Positions 10,923 to 21,127 are shown, numbered from the stretch's first letter. The stretch is DNA of 60,000 bases from Takakia lepidozioides (GCA_030704615.1 CM060731.1:88022756-88082755), one strand, 5' to 3'. The notes: generated by a model from the sequence alone, not told the origin. Program-made: numbers and translations.

Positions 10923-11528
10923 TGTCAGCCAGTGGAGAGTGCCTCCTGGGAGATACAGGGTCCTTGGAGAGCCTCCGCGAAAGTCCCTTGGATCATACGT
11001 GACGCCGGGGACGGCTACTTCGGGGGTTGAAGACAAAATGGACGTGGTAGTGAAAAAAGAGCAAACATCCTCCACTCCAATCGTTGTGCTTTCGGATTCG
11101 TCCGATGAAGATATCATTGAAATCGCATTTGTTGTGCATACTCCGCTAGTTGTGGAAGCGGATGTAGAAGAGATCTGTAGGGTAATTCCAAAACTATGGG
11201 CAATGGGAGGAATGGCCGGTTTCAAAAGTGAGTTGCGGGGAATTGATTGGGAAACTTTCAAGCAAGTGCCTGTGAAGTTTCTGCCGGAGACGTTTGATGG
11301 GGATATCCTCTTCGAGCTGCCTCCTCCTCCACGAGTTGGAGGTATAACAAGCCTGATGCAAGGGATGGACAAGAAACACGATGGACACCCATGGTGCATA
11401 ACAAAAACATCGAATATTCTAAATCATGACAAACTCGTGTTCAAGAGAACAATCTGCAATGGACTCCTCAGGTGTGACAATTTCAATTGCAGGCACTTTC
11501 TTCAGTCTGGGATTCATAACCAAAGCGA
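10923..11528 (+). CDS. Transposase-like gene, exon with SIM-like motif and zinc-finger start
   Basis: Continues the frame of 3998-4036. The product reads HVSQWRVPPGRYRVLG, a Ser/Thr linker, then STPIVVLSDSSDEDIIEI, a hydrophobic core followed by acidic/Ser residues like a SUMO-interaction motif. Next come a conserved block, FLPETFDGDILFELPPPP, and the start of a zinc finger, KRTICNGLLRCDNFNC. It ends at donor GTGAGA (11529), and the split codon joins exactly to 12895. A relative lies at 59440-60000 with the same order (IKWHVPPSD, acidic motif, LPPEVDGNVIFEFPP). With the HNHP half of the finger in the next exon, this looks like the N-terminal DNA-binding part of a WRKY-GCM1/FLYWCH-type transposase or derived regulator. 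No catalytic domain is visible. Confidence 0.55.
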
Positions 11529-12247
11529 GTGAGAGGGTATCGCCGAAAATCCATTTAAGCCTTGGGGGGGGGGGGGGGGGGGATGCTTGCGCGTGAGCCT
11601 GTGAGCCCAGCCAGGATCACGCCACGTCAGCAAGGTTTCCCACGTGCAGGACCTAATTCCGCTGATGCCACGCCACCTATTTCCGCGGAACAGTAGGCGA
11701 CTACCACGCCCCAGATTTGCCAACTTTATTTTCCGAGAAGTCTCCTCCCTCATCCAAATCTTGGTCGGATGAGAAATCACGGGTGGTTTGTGGATGGTTC
11801 TAAGCCAGATTTATCCAATAGGGTCAAGACTTGCGGGTCCAGATCCTTGAGAATCTCTTCTACTTTTGCCAGGACTTCCTTCCCCCCAATTCACATCCAC
11901 TTTTCATTGATAGACGTTCTCCAGACAAACACCAGGAAATCCCTAAAGCGTCTTTGCGGTTTATGAAAAAACATGGTGCAGAACAGGTTGGCAAGACTTG
12001 CAATGCAAGACACGAAACAAAGAACAACAAGGCCAACAACCATACAAAATGCAATAAACAGTCCTAAGAAAAAGATGCTTTCATTTCTCAAATCAAGGTT
12101 GTGTCAACGTAAGGTTGATTTGCATCACCCTCCCAGCGCCTATAAATAAATAAATAAATAAAAACATTTCTCAAATCAAGATTGCGTCAACGCAAGGTTG
12201 ATTTGCATCACCCCCCTAGGGAGGGAAAAAAAACCAAAAATAAATAA

Positions 12248-12294
<47 letters not shown>

Positions 12295-12894
12295 GAAAAA
12301 TCTTTAAAAAATCTTTAAAAAAAGATGTTTTCATTTCTCAAATCAAGGTTGCGTCAACGCAAGGTTGATTTGCATCAACCCCCCAGGGAGGGAAAATAAA
12401 TAAAATTAAGTCGTATGTCTGTCGCTATATGTCACGTTATCAATCGTGTTGTGCGTGCGTCTACCATTTATTGCATTCGTTCCTCAAACTCACTTGTTCA
12501 TTTGCGAACACATCAAGTCATCAAATGAACATTCTCGAAATCAACCTCGTGTTAACACAAGGTTCATTTCAAGTTCTCTGAAATCAACCTCGTGTTAACA
12601 CAAGGTTGATCTCTGCGGACGTCCTAAACCCTTAACCCATCTCACCTTCAGATGGTGAAATCCCACAGTTATATGCTCCACGGTTATAGGCCCACCATCT
12701 TTGTGGTGACGTGGCACGACATTGGGTGGGCTCACGTCACATCAGCACCAGCGCCACGTCAGCGCTGTGAGCGTAGGCTCACGCCACATCACCATTGTGT
12801 GAGCGTACGCTCACACTCCAGGCTCACGCGGTAGCGTCGCTGGGCCTGGGGCAGCTCCTCCACCGGCAAACACTTTCGTTTGCAAATTCTGCAG
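11529..12894 (+). other. Intron with repeats
   Basis: Donor GTGAGA, acceptor TTCTGCAG. Inside: a run of 19 G at 11564-11582; at least five copies (12078-12614) of a ~50-bp unit with nested inverted repeats, AATCAA-gg-TTGCGTCAACGCAA-gg-TTGATT or the related CTCGTGTTAACACAAGG form; an (AT)n tract at 12250-12290; and a perfect 20-bp palindrome, GTGTGAGCGTACGCTCACAC, at 12797-12816. No gene seen. Confidence 0.6.
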
Positions 12895-13153
12895 GCTTGT
12901 CCTATCCTGCCTGGCAGTGTGTGGAGCAAGAATGTACTATGTCGTCCATCGTTTGAAAACAATGACAAGAACTTGTGTACATTTCAGTTTTCATAACCAT
13001 CCTGTCTCGAAGAGGGATTACAGGGAGAGTCTTGAGACATTGTCGAGGTTGATTAAACAAGAGTACGAGAGCAACCCAACTGCAACCACATCTGCAATTG
13101 CTCTTGCCGCAAGCAAGAGCTTCTTGGAGAGCCATATTTTGAGTGCAGGGGAT
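12895..13153 (+). CDS. Transposase-like gene, exon with HxH zinc-finger half
   Basis: Joins in phase to 11528 (SE|LVLSCLAVCGARMYY). It supplies CLAVCGARMYYVVHRL and TCVHFSFHNHPVSKRDY; the HFSFHNHP end with the cysteines of the exon before gives the C-C...H-x-H arrangement of the WRKY/GCM1/FLYWCH/FAR1 zinc-finger group, which binds DNA in Mutator-type transposases and plant regulators. A helical tail follows (ESLETLSRLIKQEY). The coding sense is lost at 13154, where a CACTA-type terminus begins, so this copy is truncated. Confidence 0.55.
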
Positions 13154-13860
13154 CACTACAGGAAACGGGGGGCCTTTGCGACGCCCGCGCCACGCCGCAG
13201 CGTCGAGAAAACGCCCTTTTCAAGCACGCGGGAGGCACAGAATTTGCGACGCCCGGCCGTCGCCCTGCAGTCGCAAGGGCGTCGCCAAAATGATGTCGCA
13301 AAAATGCGACGTATGGGGGTCGCGAGCCCCCGCCCCAACTCCCGCGACTGCCGGACGTCGGTTTTTCAGGCCGTCTGCGCCGATGGCAGGAGCCTCTTCG
13401 AGCGACGTCTCGCCGTCGCGGCCCTCTAGCCGACGGCGTTGGTGGGGGCGCCGACGCGGCGTCGCATTTTTTTTATTTTTTTTCTAACCTGCCCGGGAGT
13501 CAGCCGGGTGGTACGGCAAGCGACGCCTGTGCATCACTACAAGCGACTATTGGGCGTGGCACAAAATAGCAGGAGTCGGTCTCCGCCACGCCCGGGTGTG
13601 GGTTGTTGCGACGCTCCAGCGTCGCTTTTGTTTTAAATTTAATAAAAAAAAAAAAACGTGGCGCAGGCAGGGTGGCGGTCGGCTTGCGACCCCCGGACCA
13701 AAAAAACACGTCACAGGGGTGTCGGGTGTTGCCGCCCGCAAATGGGATTTGCGTCGCCCAACCGTCGCTGCTTGCAACCCCCACCCAAAAAACACGTCGC
13801 CATTGGCGACGTGCTGCAGTCGCGAGGGCAGCCTGGTGGGGGGGGGGAGGTTGGAGGTTC
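13154..13860 (+). mobile_element. CACTA/EnSpm-like terminal region
   Basis: Starts with CACTACAGGAAACGGGG and is then packed with GCGACG/CGTCGC motifs in both directions, as in plant CACTA subterminal regions. A second start-like CACTACAAGCGAC lies at 13535. No TAGTG end and no transposase were found, so this is probably a truncated or nested non-autonomous copy. The GC-rich frames crossing it are by-products of the repeats. Confidence 0.5.
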
Positions 13861-14106
13861 ATTTTGGGGGTGAATTGGGGGTGGTTTTTGTTTTTTTCCT
13901 GGTTTTGTATTTGGGGATGGGAGAACTTACAGTTCCATTTCTCTGAGTTAGCAAGTACAGAATTGAGCAAGCATGAATCGAGGGTGAGGACGATGCGACA
14001 CATGAATAAGATGGAAGATGGAAAGATGAAAATATATTTACAAGAAATGAGCTGAAAAGCTCACAAGGGTTCAGTAGACTGACCCTGGGACCTACATGGA
14101 CTAGGA

Positions 14107-14352
14107 CTAGTCATCCTCATCCTCATCCTTAGTGGAGGACTCAGAGCTATCCGATGAGCCTGATGACTCCGCGCCCTTTGCCAGAGCACGTAAATGAGGC
14201 GGCGTTCCCCTAAGTCCCACAGAGCTCTCATCCAATCCCTGGGTATGACCCTCGACCTCATCCATATTAGTGCCCTGTAGTGCACTCATACCCTCTATGT
14301 TGGCCATGTTCTTCATGAGGGATTGCCAACCATGCTCCTTGGCGTAGTTGTA
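14107..14352 (-). CDS. C-terminal exon of an unrecognised gene
   Basis: On the minus strand an acceptor (CCGGTATAG, just right of 14352) opens a frame YNYAKEHGWQSLMKN, then NIEGMSALQGTNMDE, and ends in a very acidic Ser-rich tail, ESSGSSDSSESSTKDEDEDD, with stop. The tail resembles the C-termini of other element-borne proteins here (PM at 24.2 kb) but there is no alignable domain. Any upstream exons would lie to the right, beyond the foldback element at 14424. Function unknown. Confidence 0.35.
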   Translation of the reverse strand, partial: YNYAKEHGWQSLMKNMANIEGMSALQGTNMDEVEGHTQGLDESSVGLRGTPPHLRALAKGAESSGSSDSSESSTKDEDEDD

Positions 14353-14423
14353 CTATACCGGAGATGGCTTCCTCTCAAACGCGCATTGCTACACATGCCA
14401 CAAATTAAAGTCAGTTCTTCGCG

Positions 14424-16429
14424 ATGTAAAACCGCGGAATACTCTATACATGCCAGTATGCGACGTCCTTTTGCCGTGGTATACTGGATTTCTCGTTGCA
14501 CGGTCACTCATTTTCATGAGCGGATCTAAAAAACCATGAGCGGAGTTGTTACTGACGACATATCTTTGCCGCATTACACGATCTGTAACTTCCAAAAACG
14601 GCAAGGTCAAATAAAAAAACTATTATTTTAATACTTGTTTAATCTGCCGCATTTCCAAATTTGGAGGAGTCCGCTCAAGAAAACCGCGTGTCTTAGACTT
14701 CGGCTCACCGCTCATGCGGCTCATGGCTCATGGCTCATGGTTTCTGCTCATGAAATAGTAAACTTCCTTTGTGGCCCATTTTGAAATCAAAAAACAACCG
14801 AAAATGGGGGCCCAAACAGTGTGCGTTGCCGCACACTGTTTGGGGCTTCCAATTAGGGGTATTTTGAAAATGGCATACTAGCCCTTTGTGGCCCATTTTG
14901 AAGTAAAAAAACAACCGGGAAGGGGGGCCCAAATAGTGTGCGTTGCCGCACACTGTTTGGTGCTTCCAAGTACGGGTGTTTTGAACTTGGCACACTGCCC
15001 CGTGTGGCACATTTAGACATCACACATGGCCCATTTTGAATAAAAAAACAGGCACGGAGGGCGCCTCAAACAGTGTGCTTTTGAAGCACACTGTTTGGGG
15101 CCTCCAATTAGGGGTATTTTGAGCATGGCATACTGGCGTTTTGTGGCCCATTTTGAAGTAAAAAAAGAACCAGAAGGGGGGGGCAAAACGGTGTGCGTTG
15201 CCGCGCACTGTTTGGTGCTTGCAACTACGGGTGTTTTGAACTTGGCACACTGGCCCTGTGTTGCACATTTAGACATCAAATATGGCCCATTTTGAAATAA
15301 AAAAACAGGCTCAGAGGGGCCACAAATAGTGTGCTTTGAAGCACACTGTTTGGGGCCTCCAATTAGAGGTATTTTAAGCATGGCATACTGGCCCTTTGTG
15401 GCCCATTTTGAAATCAAAAAAGAACCGGAAAGGGGGGCCCAAACAGTGTGCGTTGCCCCACACTGTTTGGTGCTTCCAATTAGCGGTATTTTGAGCAGGG
15501 CATACTGGCCTTTGGTGGCCCATTTTGAAGTAGAAAAACAACTGGAAAGGGGGGCCCAAATAGTGTGCGTTGCCGCGCCTTGTTTGGTGCTTCCAACTAT
15601 GGGTGTTTTGAACTTGGCACACTGGCCCTGTGTGCCACATTTAGACATCAAACATGGCCCATTTTGAAGTCAAAAAATGGGCACGGAGGGGGCCTCAAAC
15701 AGTGTGCTTTGAAGCACACTGTTTGGGGCTTCCAATTAGGGGTATTTTGAGCGTGGCATACCGGCCGTTTGCGGCCCATTTTGAAGTCAAAAAAGAACCG
15801 GAAAGTGGGGCCCAAACAGTGTGCGTTGCCGCACACTGTTTGGTGCTTCCAACTACGGGTGTTTTGAACTTGGCACACTGGCCCTGTGTGGCACATTTAG
15901 ACATCAAACATGGCCCATTTTGAAATCAAAAAAATAGGCACGGAGGGGGCCTCAAACAATGTGCTTTGAAGCACACTGTTTGGGGCTTCCCATGAGGGGT
16001 ATTTTGAGCGTGGCATACCGGCCCATTGTGGCCCATTTTATAGTAAAAAAAGAACCGGAAAGTGGGGCCCAAACAGGAGGTTTACTATTTCATGAGCAGA
16101 AACCATGAGCCATGAGCCATGAGCCGCATGAGCCGCATGAGCGGTGAGCCGAAGTCTAAGATACGCGGATTTCATGAGCGGACTCCTCCAAATTTGGAAA
16201 TGCGGCAGATTAAACAAGTATTAAAATAATAGTTTTTTTTATTTGACCTTGCCGTTTTTGGATGTTCCAGATCATGTAATGCGGCGAAGATATGTCGTCA
16301 GTAACAAGTCCGCTCATGGTTTTTTAGATCCGCTCATGGAAATAAGTGACCGTGCAACGGGAAATCCAGTATACCACTGCAAAAGGACGTCGCATACTGG
16401 CCTGTATAGAGTATTCCGCGGTTTTACAT
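14424..16429. mobile_element. Foldback-type element with long inverted ends
   Basis: The outer ends ATGTAAAACCGCGG and CCGCGGTTTTACAT face each other. The inverted arms are about 14424-14760 and 16072-16429. They include GGAAATGCGGCAG, a run of GCTCATG/CATGAGC heptamers and a CTCATGAAATAGTAAAC inner end. Between the arms is only a hairpin array (separate entry). No transposase; no clear target duplication. Long arms around tandem repeats are typical of foldback elements. Confidence 0.75.
14761..16071. repeat. Hairpin array, two alternating unit types
   Basis: About ten units of 110-140 bp, each beginning with a hairpin on the CAAACAGTGTG...CACACTGTTTG theme. One type has the loop of CCAAACAGTGTGCG-TTGC-CGCACACTGTTTGG; the other has CAAACAGTGTGCTT-TG-AAGCACACTGTTTG. 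Linkers alternate between a TGGCATACTGGCCCTTTGTG form and a TGGCACACTGGCCCTGTGTG form. Hairpin tops lie near 14833, 14945, 15083, 15207, 15340, 15458, 15574, 15710, 15833 and 15971. No coding sense. Confidence 0.85.
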
Positions 16430-16927
16430 GCCTTAACATTGGAATGAAGCTGACCCTTTTGCCGCGATTGAACCAATGGAGTCTACACCAATAGAGTCTG
16501 CAGTACTTCACAATTCTGTCTTCTTCGGGTATTCGGCGGGGAAGGTTTGCAACTGAACTGGGAAATAAGGTGCCGCATTAGGGTTCGCACGTGCGAAATT
16601 TCGGAGCGGTTTGGTGTTGGCGAAGGCCGCCTCTACCAGTACCTACGACGATACTTGGAAATGCGGCGCCGCATTTCCTTGTCGGAGGTCGAATGAGGAA
16701 AGCAAGTTTTCGGAAAGCAGAAAAACATGAACCCTCCAACATACAAAAATACATGCACGTGGAAACAAGTGAACGATATAGTAATATCTTAGTTCGAGCA
16801 AAACAGGTAACTGGTAGGCAAGACATATGTCGGACCTTTCTGTGGCCAGAGTCTGAGGTACTGGCAGCAGTACAGTTCTACTATCCGAAAAGGATGGGCG
16901 TACCATTGTATTGGGACCGCAAGCCAA
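16430..16927. other. Unassigned stretch before the gap
   Basis: Contains one full GCGG palindrome near 16656-16675 and a half copy near 16572. A plus-strand frame from 16591 stays open to the gap (FRKAEKHEPSNIQKYMHVE..., then PESEVLAAVQFYYPKRMG) but resembles nothing I know; it may be an exon of the module to the right. Confidence 0.3.
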
Positions 16928-17427
16928 NNNNNNNNNNNNNNNNNNNNNNNNNNNNNNNNNNNNNNNNNNNNNNNNNNNNNNNNNNNNNNNNNNNNNNNNN
17001 NNNNNNNNNNNNNNNNNNNNNNNNNNNNNNNNNNNNNNNNNNNNNNNNNNNNNNNNNNNNNNNNNNNNNNNNNNNNNNNNNNNNNNNNNNNNNNNNNNNN
17101 NNNNNNNNNNNNNNNNNNNNNNNNNNNNNNNNNNNNNNNNNNNNNNNNNNNNNNNNNNNNNNNNNNNNNNNNNNNNNNNNNNNNNNNNNNNNNNNNNNNN
17201 NNNNNNNNNNNNNNNNNNNNNNNNNNNNNNNNNNNNNNNNNNNNNNNNNNNNNNNNNNNNNNNNNNNNNNNNNNNNNNNNNNNNNNNNNNNNNNNNNNNN
17301 NNNNNNNNNNNNNNNNNNNNNNNNNNNNNNNNNNNNNNNNNNNNNNNNNNNNNNNNNNNNNNNNNNNNNNNNNNNNNNNNNNNNNNNNNNNNNNNNNNNN
17401 NNNNNNNNNNNNNNNNNNNNNNNNNNN
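16928..17427. other. Assembly gap (500 N)
   Basis: Exactly 500 undetermined bases, a conventional scaffold gap. The left end of the first X1/X2 module may be hidden here. Confidence 1.
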
Positions 17428-17579
17428 TTTTTGACACATGACTCACATACCGGTTACTCTGCTATCTTCATCCGGACAGAACATTGTAGAAATGAGACAT
17501 CAACTTGTAAACAGTGGGCCAATTCCGACAGTTATTCAACAGAAGAAAACACAATCATACGAAGTGAGTGTACGATGGG

Positions 17580-17585
17580 TTTATT
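17580..17585 (-). terminator. Poly(A) signal of X1 copy A
   Basis: AATAAA on the minus strand about 70 bases beyond the X1 stop; conserved at 42514 and 22792. Confidence 0.5.
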
Positions 17586-17653
17586 GATCGGACACGATGT
17601 CTCACATTTACCAACTACAGACAAAACTAAGCCCTTCTCCTTCTACATGGGCT

Positions 17654-18356
17654 TCACCAAGTCGACGGAACTTCGATACCCCTCAAAACAAGCTCATCAC
17701 TGCTGCGGCACCTCGAGGTAAACTGCAATCGGTCGTTCTGCTGCCCTTGCTGGAGCCGACGACAATGTCATGTCCATCAATGATACCACCATCATACATT
17801 GACAAGGTCACTGTGGGCCTCATGTGCCCGTGCGATTCGTCTTCGCAACTCAGCCGAATGTCTCCATACACTGGAAGAGCGGAGTGATCTGCACGTATAT
17901 AGTTTTCCCCGGTGCCGTCCTCCCTGGTCCACTGGCAGCAGTTCCAGCGCCAAAGCGAGGCCGTGCGTGATCTGTCCGGCATCCCTTTCCAGCTTGGTAT
18001 ATCGAGGTCACATTTTCAGGACCCACGGACCGCATTGACCCTCGCCCCCTCACCTCGCTCAAAGCGTTAATAGCCCTCCAGATACTCCATTGCGTGCAAA
18101 AGACTCTTGCTTGATTTCCAGCAGCGTCTGTGAAAACAGAGAGCCAGACAATGATGTCTCCTGATTCTGGTTTGAACATAGCATAATCGTGGCCATGATA
18201 AGGGCAGTCGGCTGGATTTCGGCGGCACGGCATCCTTGAAAAAGAGTAGCGGAGTACGCTCAATGACAGCAGCTCCCGGATGGAGGAGGAGCAGCGCGGT
18301 GGCTGGAAAAAGTTCAAGCTAACGCTGCAATTCCTCACAAACACTCCAGGGCACAT
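17654..18356 (-). pseudogene. X1 copy A (unknown family, frameshifted)
   Basis: Matches X1 copy B (42589-43197) but needs at least two frames. The N-terminal part from 18356 reads MCPGVFVRNCSVSLNFFQPP and PCRRNPADCPYHGHDYAMF, SGDIIVWLSVFTD, then shifts out of frame near 18100. The C-terminal half (RTASLWRWNCCQWTREDGTG, LPVYGDIRLSCEDE, LSMYDGGIIDGHDIV) is in another frame, and the last residues shift again near 17715. This copy shows that X1 once had about 40 more N-terminal residues than the open part of copy B. Family unknown; it is a paralogue of X2. Confidence 0.65.
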
Positions 18357-18490
18357 TTAAATTTCCCCCCTAGAGGATCCTGGACCGATGAAGATTGGCT
18401 GCTTCATGAATGTAGCCGTTTCAGTTTCCTACCCTGCCATGCAAACTATGGGCACTCACTGCCAGGTGGGCCGATAGCCACTGGACACGA

Positions 18491-18554
18491 CGAAGTCCAT
18501 CCCCTCTTCGATGTAAATGCAGCGCCGAAATTCCATCCGGGGGGATGGACTTCG
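18491..18554. repeat. X1-X2 intergenic hairpin, copy A
   Basis: CGAAGTCCATCCCC at 18491-18504 pairs with GGGGATGGACTTCG at 18541-18554 around a decayed GCGG palindrome (AAATGCAGCGCCGAAATT). The same structure is better kept at 43426-43488. It lies between two divergent genes, so a shared regulatory role is possible. Confidence 0.7.
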
Positions 18555-18600
18555 GTGGCAGATCTCAAACTATAACTTGTTGATGAGAAAGATGTATGGG

Positions 18601-19349
18601 TTCATCCACCGCCGGCGTGATGAACACGTTCCACCTCCGTCGGTGGGTACGTGGGACCCAGATGCTCCATTATTGGAGGCCGGACTGCTCTTCCGCTTCG
18701 CATCATTTCCAAATCTAAGGGCTTCGTAGCTGTCCGCAAGGTCATTGTCATCTGCATCCAAGTCGTCCTCAGGTCCTCCTTTGCAAGGATGCCGTGCTTC
18801 CGGAACCGGGACGACTGCCCATTTGGAGGCATCGATTATGCAATGTATTCGGCACATCGGGAGACATTGTTATCTGGTACACAGATTACAAAGAAGATAC
18901 TGGTTCGATTGTGGAAACATTGGTGGCTTTGAGTATATCCTAGGCCACTACGCCTTCGAGCGGGGTGACGATCTTGGTCTGAGGAGTCTGTGGCTCCTGC
19001 GCATCCTCGATTCCGATTTCCCAGCTACGACGATCACCCATGCAGAAGAAGGCGCACTGCTATGCTGTTGCGGTGGAACTGCTGCCACTGGACGTGGGTG
19101 GACTCCATCGGAGAGACCTATTCTCCTCAAGGAGTGCGCTCCTCTTCTCCATTGTATGGGGACATTCGCATTGGTGTGGACGACGAAAACGTGAAGATTT
19201 CCATATTCGATGGTGGTATGATTGAAGGGCAGGACATTGTGGTGAACATCACTAGGGGCGGTACAACGGCTGCAATCGACTTTACATGGAGGAGCCCCAT
19301 GACTCATGAGCTAGTTCTGAGAGCAGTCGAAGTCCCATTGACAACGTGA
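18601..19349 (+). pseudogene. X2 copy A (unknown family, frameshifted)
   Basis: Same gene as X2 copy B (43574-44287), but three frames are needed. The N-terminal part from 18651 has MGPRCSIIGGRTALPLRI and ARMPCFRNRDDCPFGGIDYA; the middle HYAFERGDDLGLRSLWLL lies in a second frame; the end (LLRWNCCHWTWVDSIGE, YGDIRIGVDDENVKISIF, DGGMIEGQDIVV) in a third. It ends LRAVEVPLTT-stop like copy B. An AATAAA follows at 19433. Decayed and not translatable as one protein. Confidence 0.65.
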
Positions 19350-19432
19350 CTTGTATTCAGAAGGCACAGGGCTTAAGATTTGATTGCACAATCAGCACAG
19401 TAGACGTGCTTCAAATGCAATTCATGTGGATC

Positions 19433-19438
19433 AATAAA
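19433..19438 (+). terminator. Poly(A) signal of X2 copy A
   Basis: AATAAA about 85 bases after the X2 stop, in a GTGGATCAATAAAAACC context kept at 44371. Confidence 0.5.
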
Positions 19439-19730
19439 AACCTCATTGTGCCCACTTTTTATTCTATTCTGTGTCCATCGTTCCCAGAATGCGTCATTGC
19501 TCATTTCGTTTGGGATTGGGAGTGTGGGTGGATTTTGCAAGTGGTTGGTAGGCTGAAATGGGCCCCCATTGTACAGAGCAGTACCACCCTACCATTCGCG
19601 AAACATTGCCTTTCAATATATAATTCTAAATAACATTGCCGAACCTCCTTCATCGGGAGGTCCTTCTCCCCCTATGACCGTGGCACCCTAAACCCTATTC
19701 CCGCGGACACTCATTTCCGGAAAATAGTGC

Positions 19731-19808
19731 TGCTCATGTTTTTTTCCACACTTACGACTCTGCTCATGGCTCATGCCGCTCATGGCTCATGGCTCATGAA
19801 ATAGCAGC
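19731..19808. repeat. GCTCATG minisatellite and module terminus
   Basis: GCTCATGGCTCATGCC-type heptamer repeats ending in CTCATGAAATAGCAGCCCCC. The same end closes the second module at 44779, and a related form lies at the inner edges of the foldback element arms (14760, 16072). Confidence 0.8.
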
Positions 19809-19816
19809 CCCCGCAG

Positions 19817-20690
19817 GGTCCACTCGTTGAAGAGGGAGAGGTCCAGCAAGTTGGTGGGGATGACATGGACGATGGGGGGGTCATTGCTCATGATGGGGGA
19901 AAAGGGGAAGTTGTAGGGGGAGAGGGTGGTAGTTTGCCTGGTCCAGGCTGCAGGGGGACCGAAACTTTGCCCTCTGGGGTGACTGTTGTCTCCCAACCCA
20001 CTGAGGTGAGACCCCGTGACACCCCTTCAAAAGTTCCTTTCATAGAAAAGTCGAAACTAATTGTTCTAGACCTGAACGGGATCATGTGCCACTCTATTCC
20101 TAACTTTCAGCCCAACCCGAGGCGTCATTGGCCATGGGTGTTGACCACCAACAAGTATGTTTTCCCAAGGCCCCAGGTCTGCGAGTTTTTAAACCTTCTC
20201 TTCCGGTATTTCTACGTTGGGATATGGTTCTGTGCTTCCAAGGGGAATGTTGCAGACATCTTCAAAGTGGTCATGCAGGGGGTCAAGGGTTCTCCCCTCT
20301 TTGTGTGGTCACAGAGGAGTGTGACCCCTTGACAGAGCCACACCCCACAAAAGGGCCTGCCGTACAAAACTTACAGAAGAGACTGTCGAGGGTGTGGTCG
20401 GAATTTTCTGGATTTAAAGAATCCAGTGGATGATTCACCACACAAGGGGAGGGGGAACTCCCCTTTGAACATGGTCCATCCATTGTTGTTTGATGTCACT
20501 GGCAATGTCAGTGAGGGGCCCGATTCAGACTGCCAAGATTTGTTTTGCTCCAAGGATGTGCGTGTCTTCACAAGCACGCGGAAGCTGACCCCGACTGGCA
20601 GCTTGAATGTGGGAGAGGATGGGGTCGTTGGGGGAAGTACTTTTGCGCCCATGCAGGTGAAACTAACCTTACTGTTTGCAACATGACATC
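19817..20690 (+). pseudogene. NIF/FCP1-like HAD phosphatase fragment, frameshifted
   Basis: The frame from 19817 encodes an acidic, Gly-rich leader and then KSKLIVLDLNGIMCHSIPN, VFPRPQVCEFLNLLFRYF and VGIWFCASKGNVADIFKVV, the core of the NLI-interacting/FCP1-type HAD phosphatase fold. The usual DxDxT nucleophile motif reads DLNGI, lacking the second Asp and the Thr, so activity is doubtful. After FVWSQ the homology moves to a second frame (EECDPLTEPH...RVWSEFSGF) and then a third (VDDSPHKG, the last HAD motif), so two frameshifts separate the pieces. The 5' end is lost at the module terminus 19808. Such enzymes normally dephosphorylate proteins, for example the RNA polymerase II tail; this copy cannot be read through. 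Confidence 0.5.
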
Positions 20691-20707
20691 GAAGCCAAAG
20701 TCCATGT

Positions 20708-21127
20708 TTGTTCTGTTCCCCCCGGATGCCCTCTCACGCAAGGCTGGCACTATATGTTTTGCAGGGACCACATGTACAGGGAGTGGCAGTGGGGTCGAAT
20801 GTGAAGAAGGTGGGTCCTGCGCCTACGACCATAGTGCTACGGCGGCAGCATTTCGGATTCCCCCCCTGGCATGAGGAGGCAGCGCCCAAGGTATGGTTGT
20901 TCCCAGCCCCTCTCCGCAAACCTACTTGGTTGGTTTCCTTTATGGATACACTTCCTGAAGCGTTGCAATGTGTATTCATTGCACGTGAGCAAGAGGAGTG
21001 GGCTGTCCCCGGCACCATCATCGCAGCAGGACGTGGTTCCCCAGGCATGCATTCATGGCTCCTTGCTTTGCCTGGCTGGTTTTTAGTAGGGTTATTTTTG
21101 CCAGGAAGTTGTAGTGCTAGGGTCTGA
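20708..21127 (+). other. Open frame of unknown meaning
   Basis: A 139-codon frame with IVLRRQHFGFPPWHEEAAPK, a PLRKPTWLVSFMDTLPEALQ block and EEWAVPGTIIAAG, then a low-complexity end. It lies between the phosphatase fragment and two spliced exons and may belong to the same gene. No domain recognised. Confidence 0.25.

Larger units (their letters stand above)
17428..19808. repeat. X1/X2 module, copy A
   Basis: Direct repeat of 42372-44779. Shared order: X1 3' end with its poly(A) signal, X1 (minus), hairpin spacer, X2 (plus), 3' flank with AATAAA, GCTCATG-rich tract, and a common right end at ...CATGAAATAGCAGCCCCC. The two copies stop matching immediately after this end, so it is probably the border of a mobile element. 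Confidence 0.8.

Noticed and set aside
13195-13490. Arg/Pro-rich frames on both strands as genes.
   Set aside because: They follow from dense GCGACG/CGTCGC repeats of the CACTA-like region and have no conserved domain.
14735-15923. Cys/Trp-rich frames across the foldback core.
   Set aside because: Translation of the hairpin repeats on both strands; same peptide in every unit and no start or splice context.
16591-17721. A 376-codon frame spanning the gap.
   Set aside because: Most of it is undetermined sequence; the flanking parts may not be in the same frame or gene.
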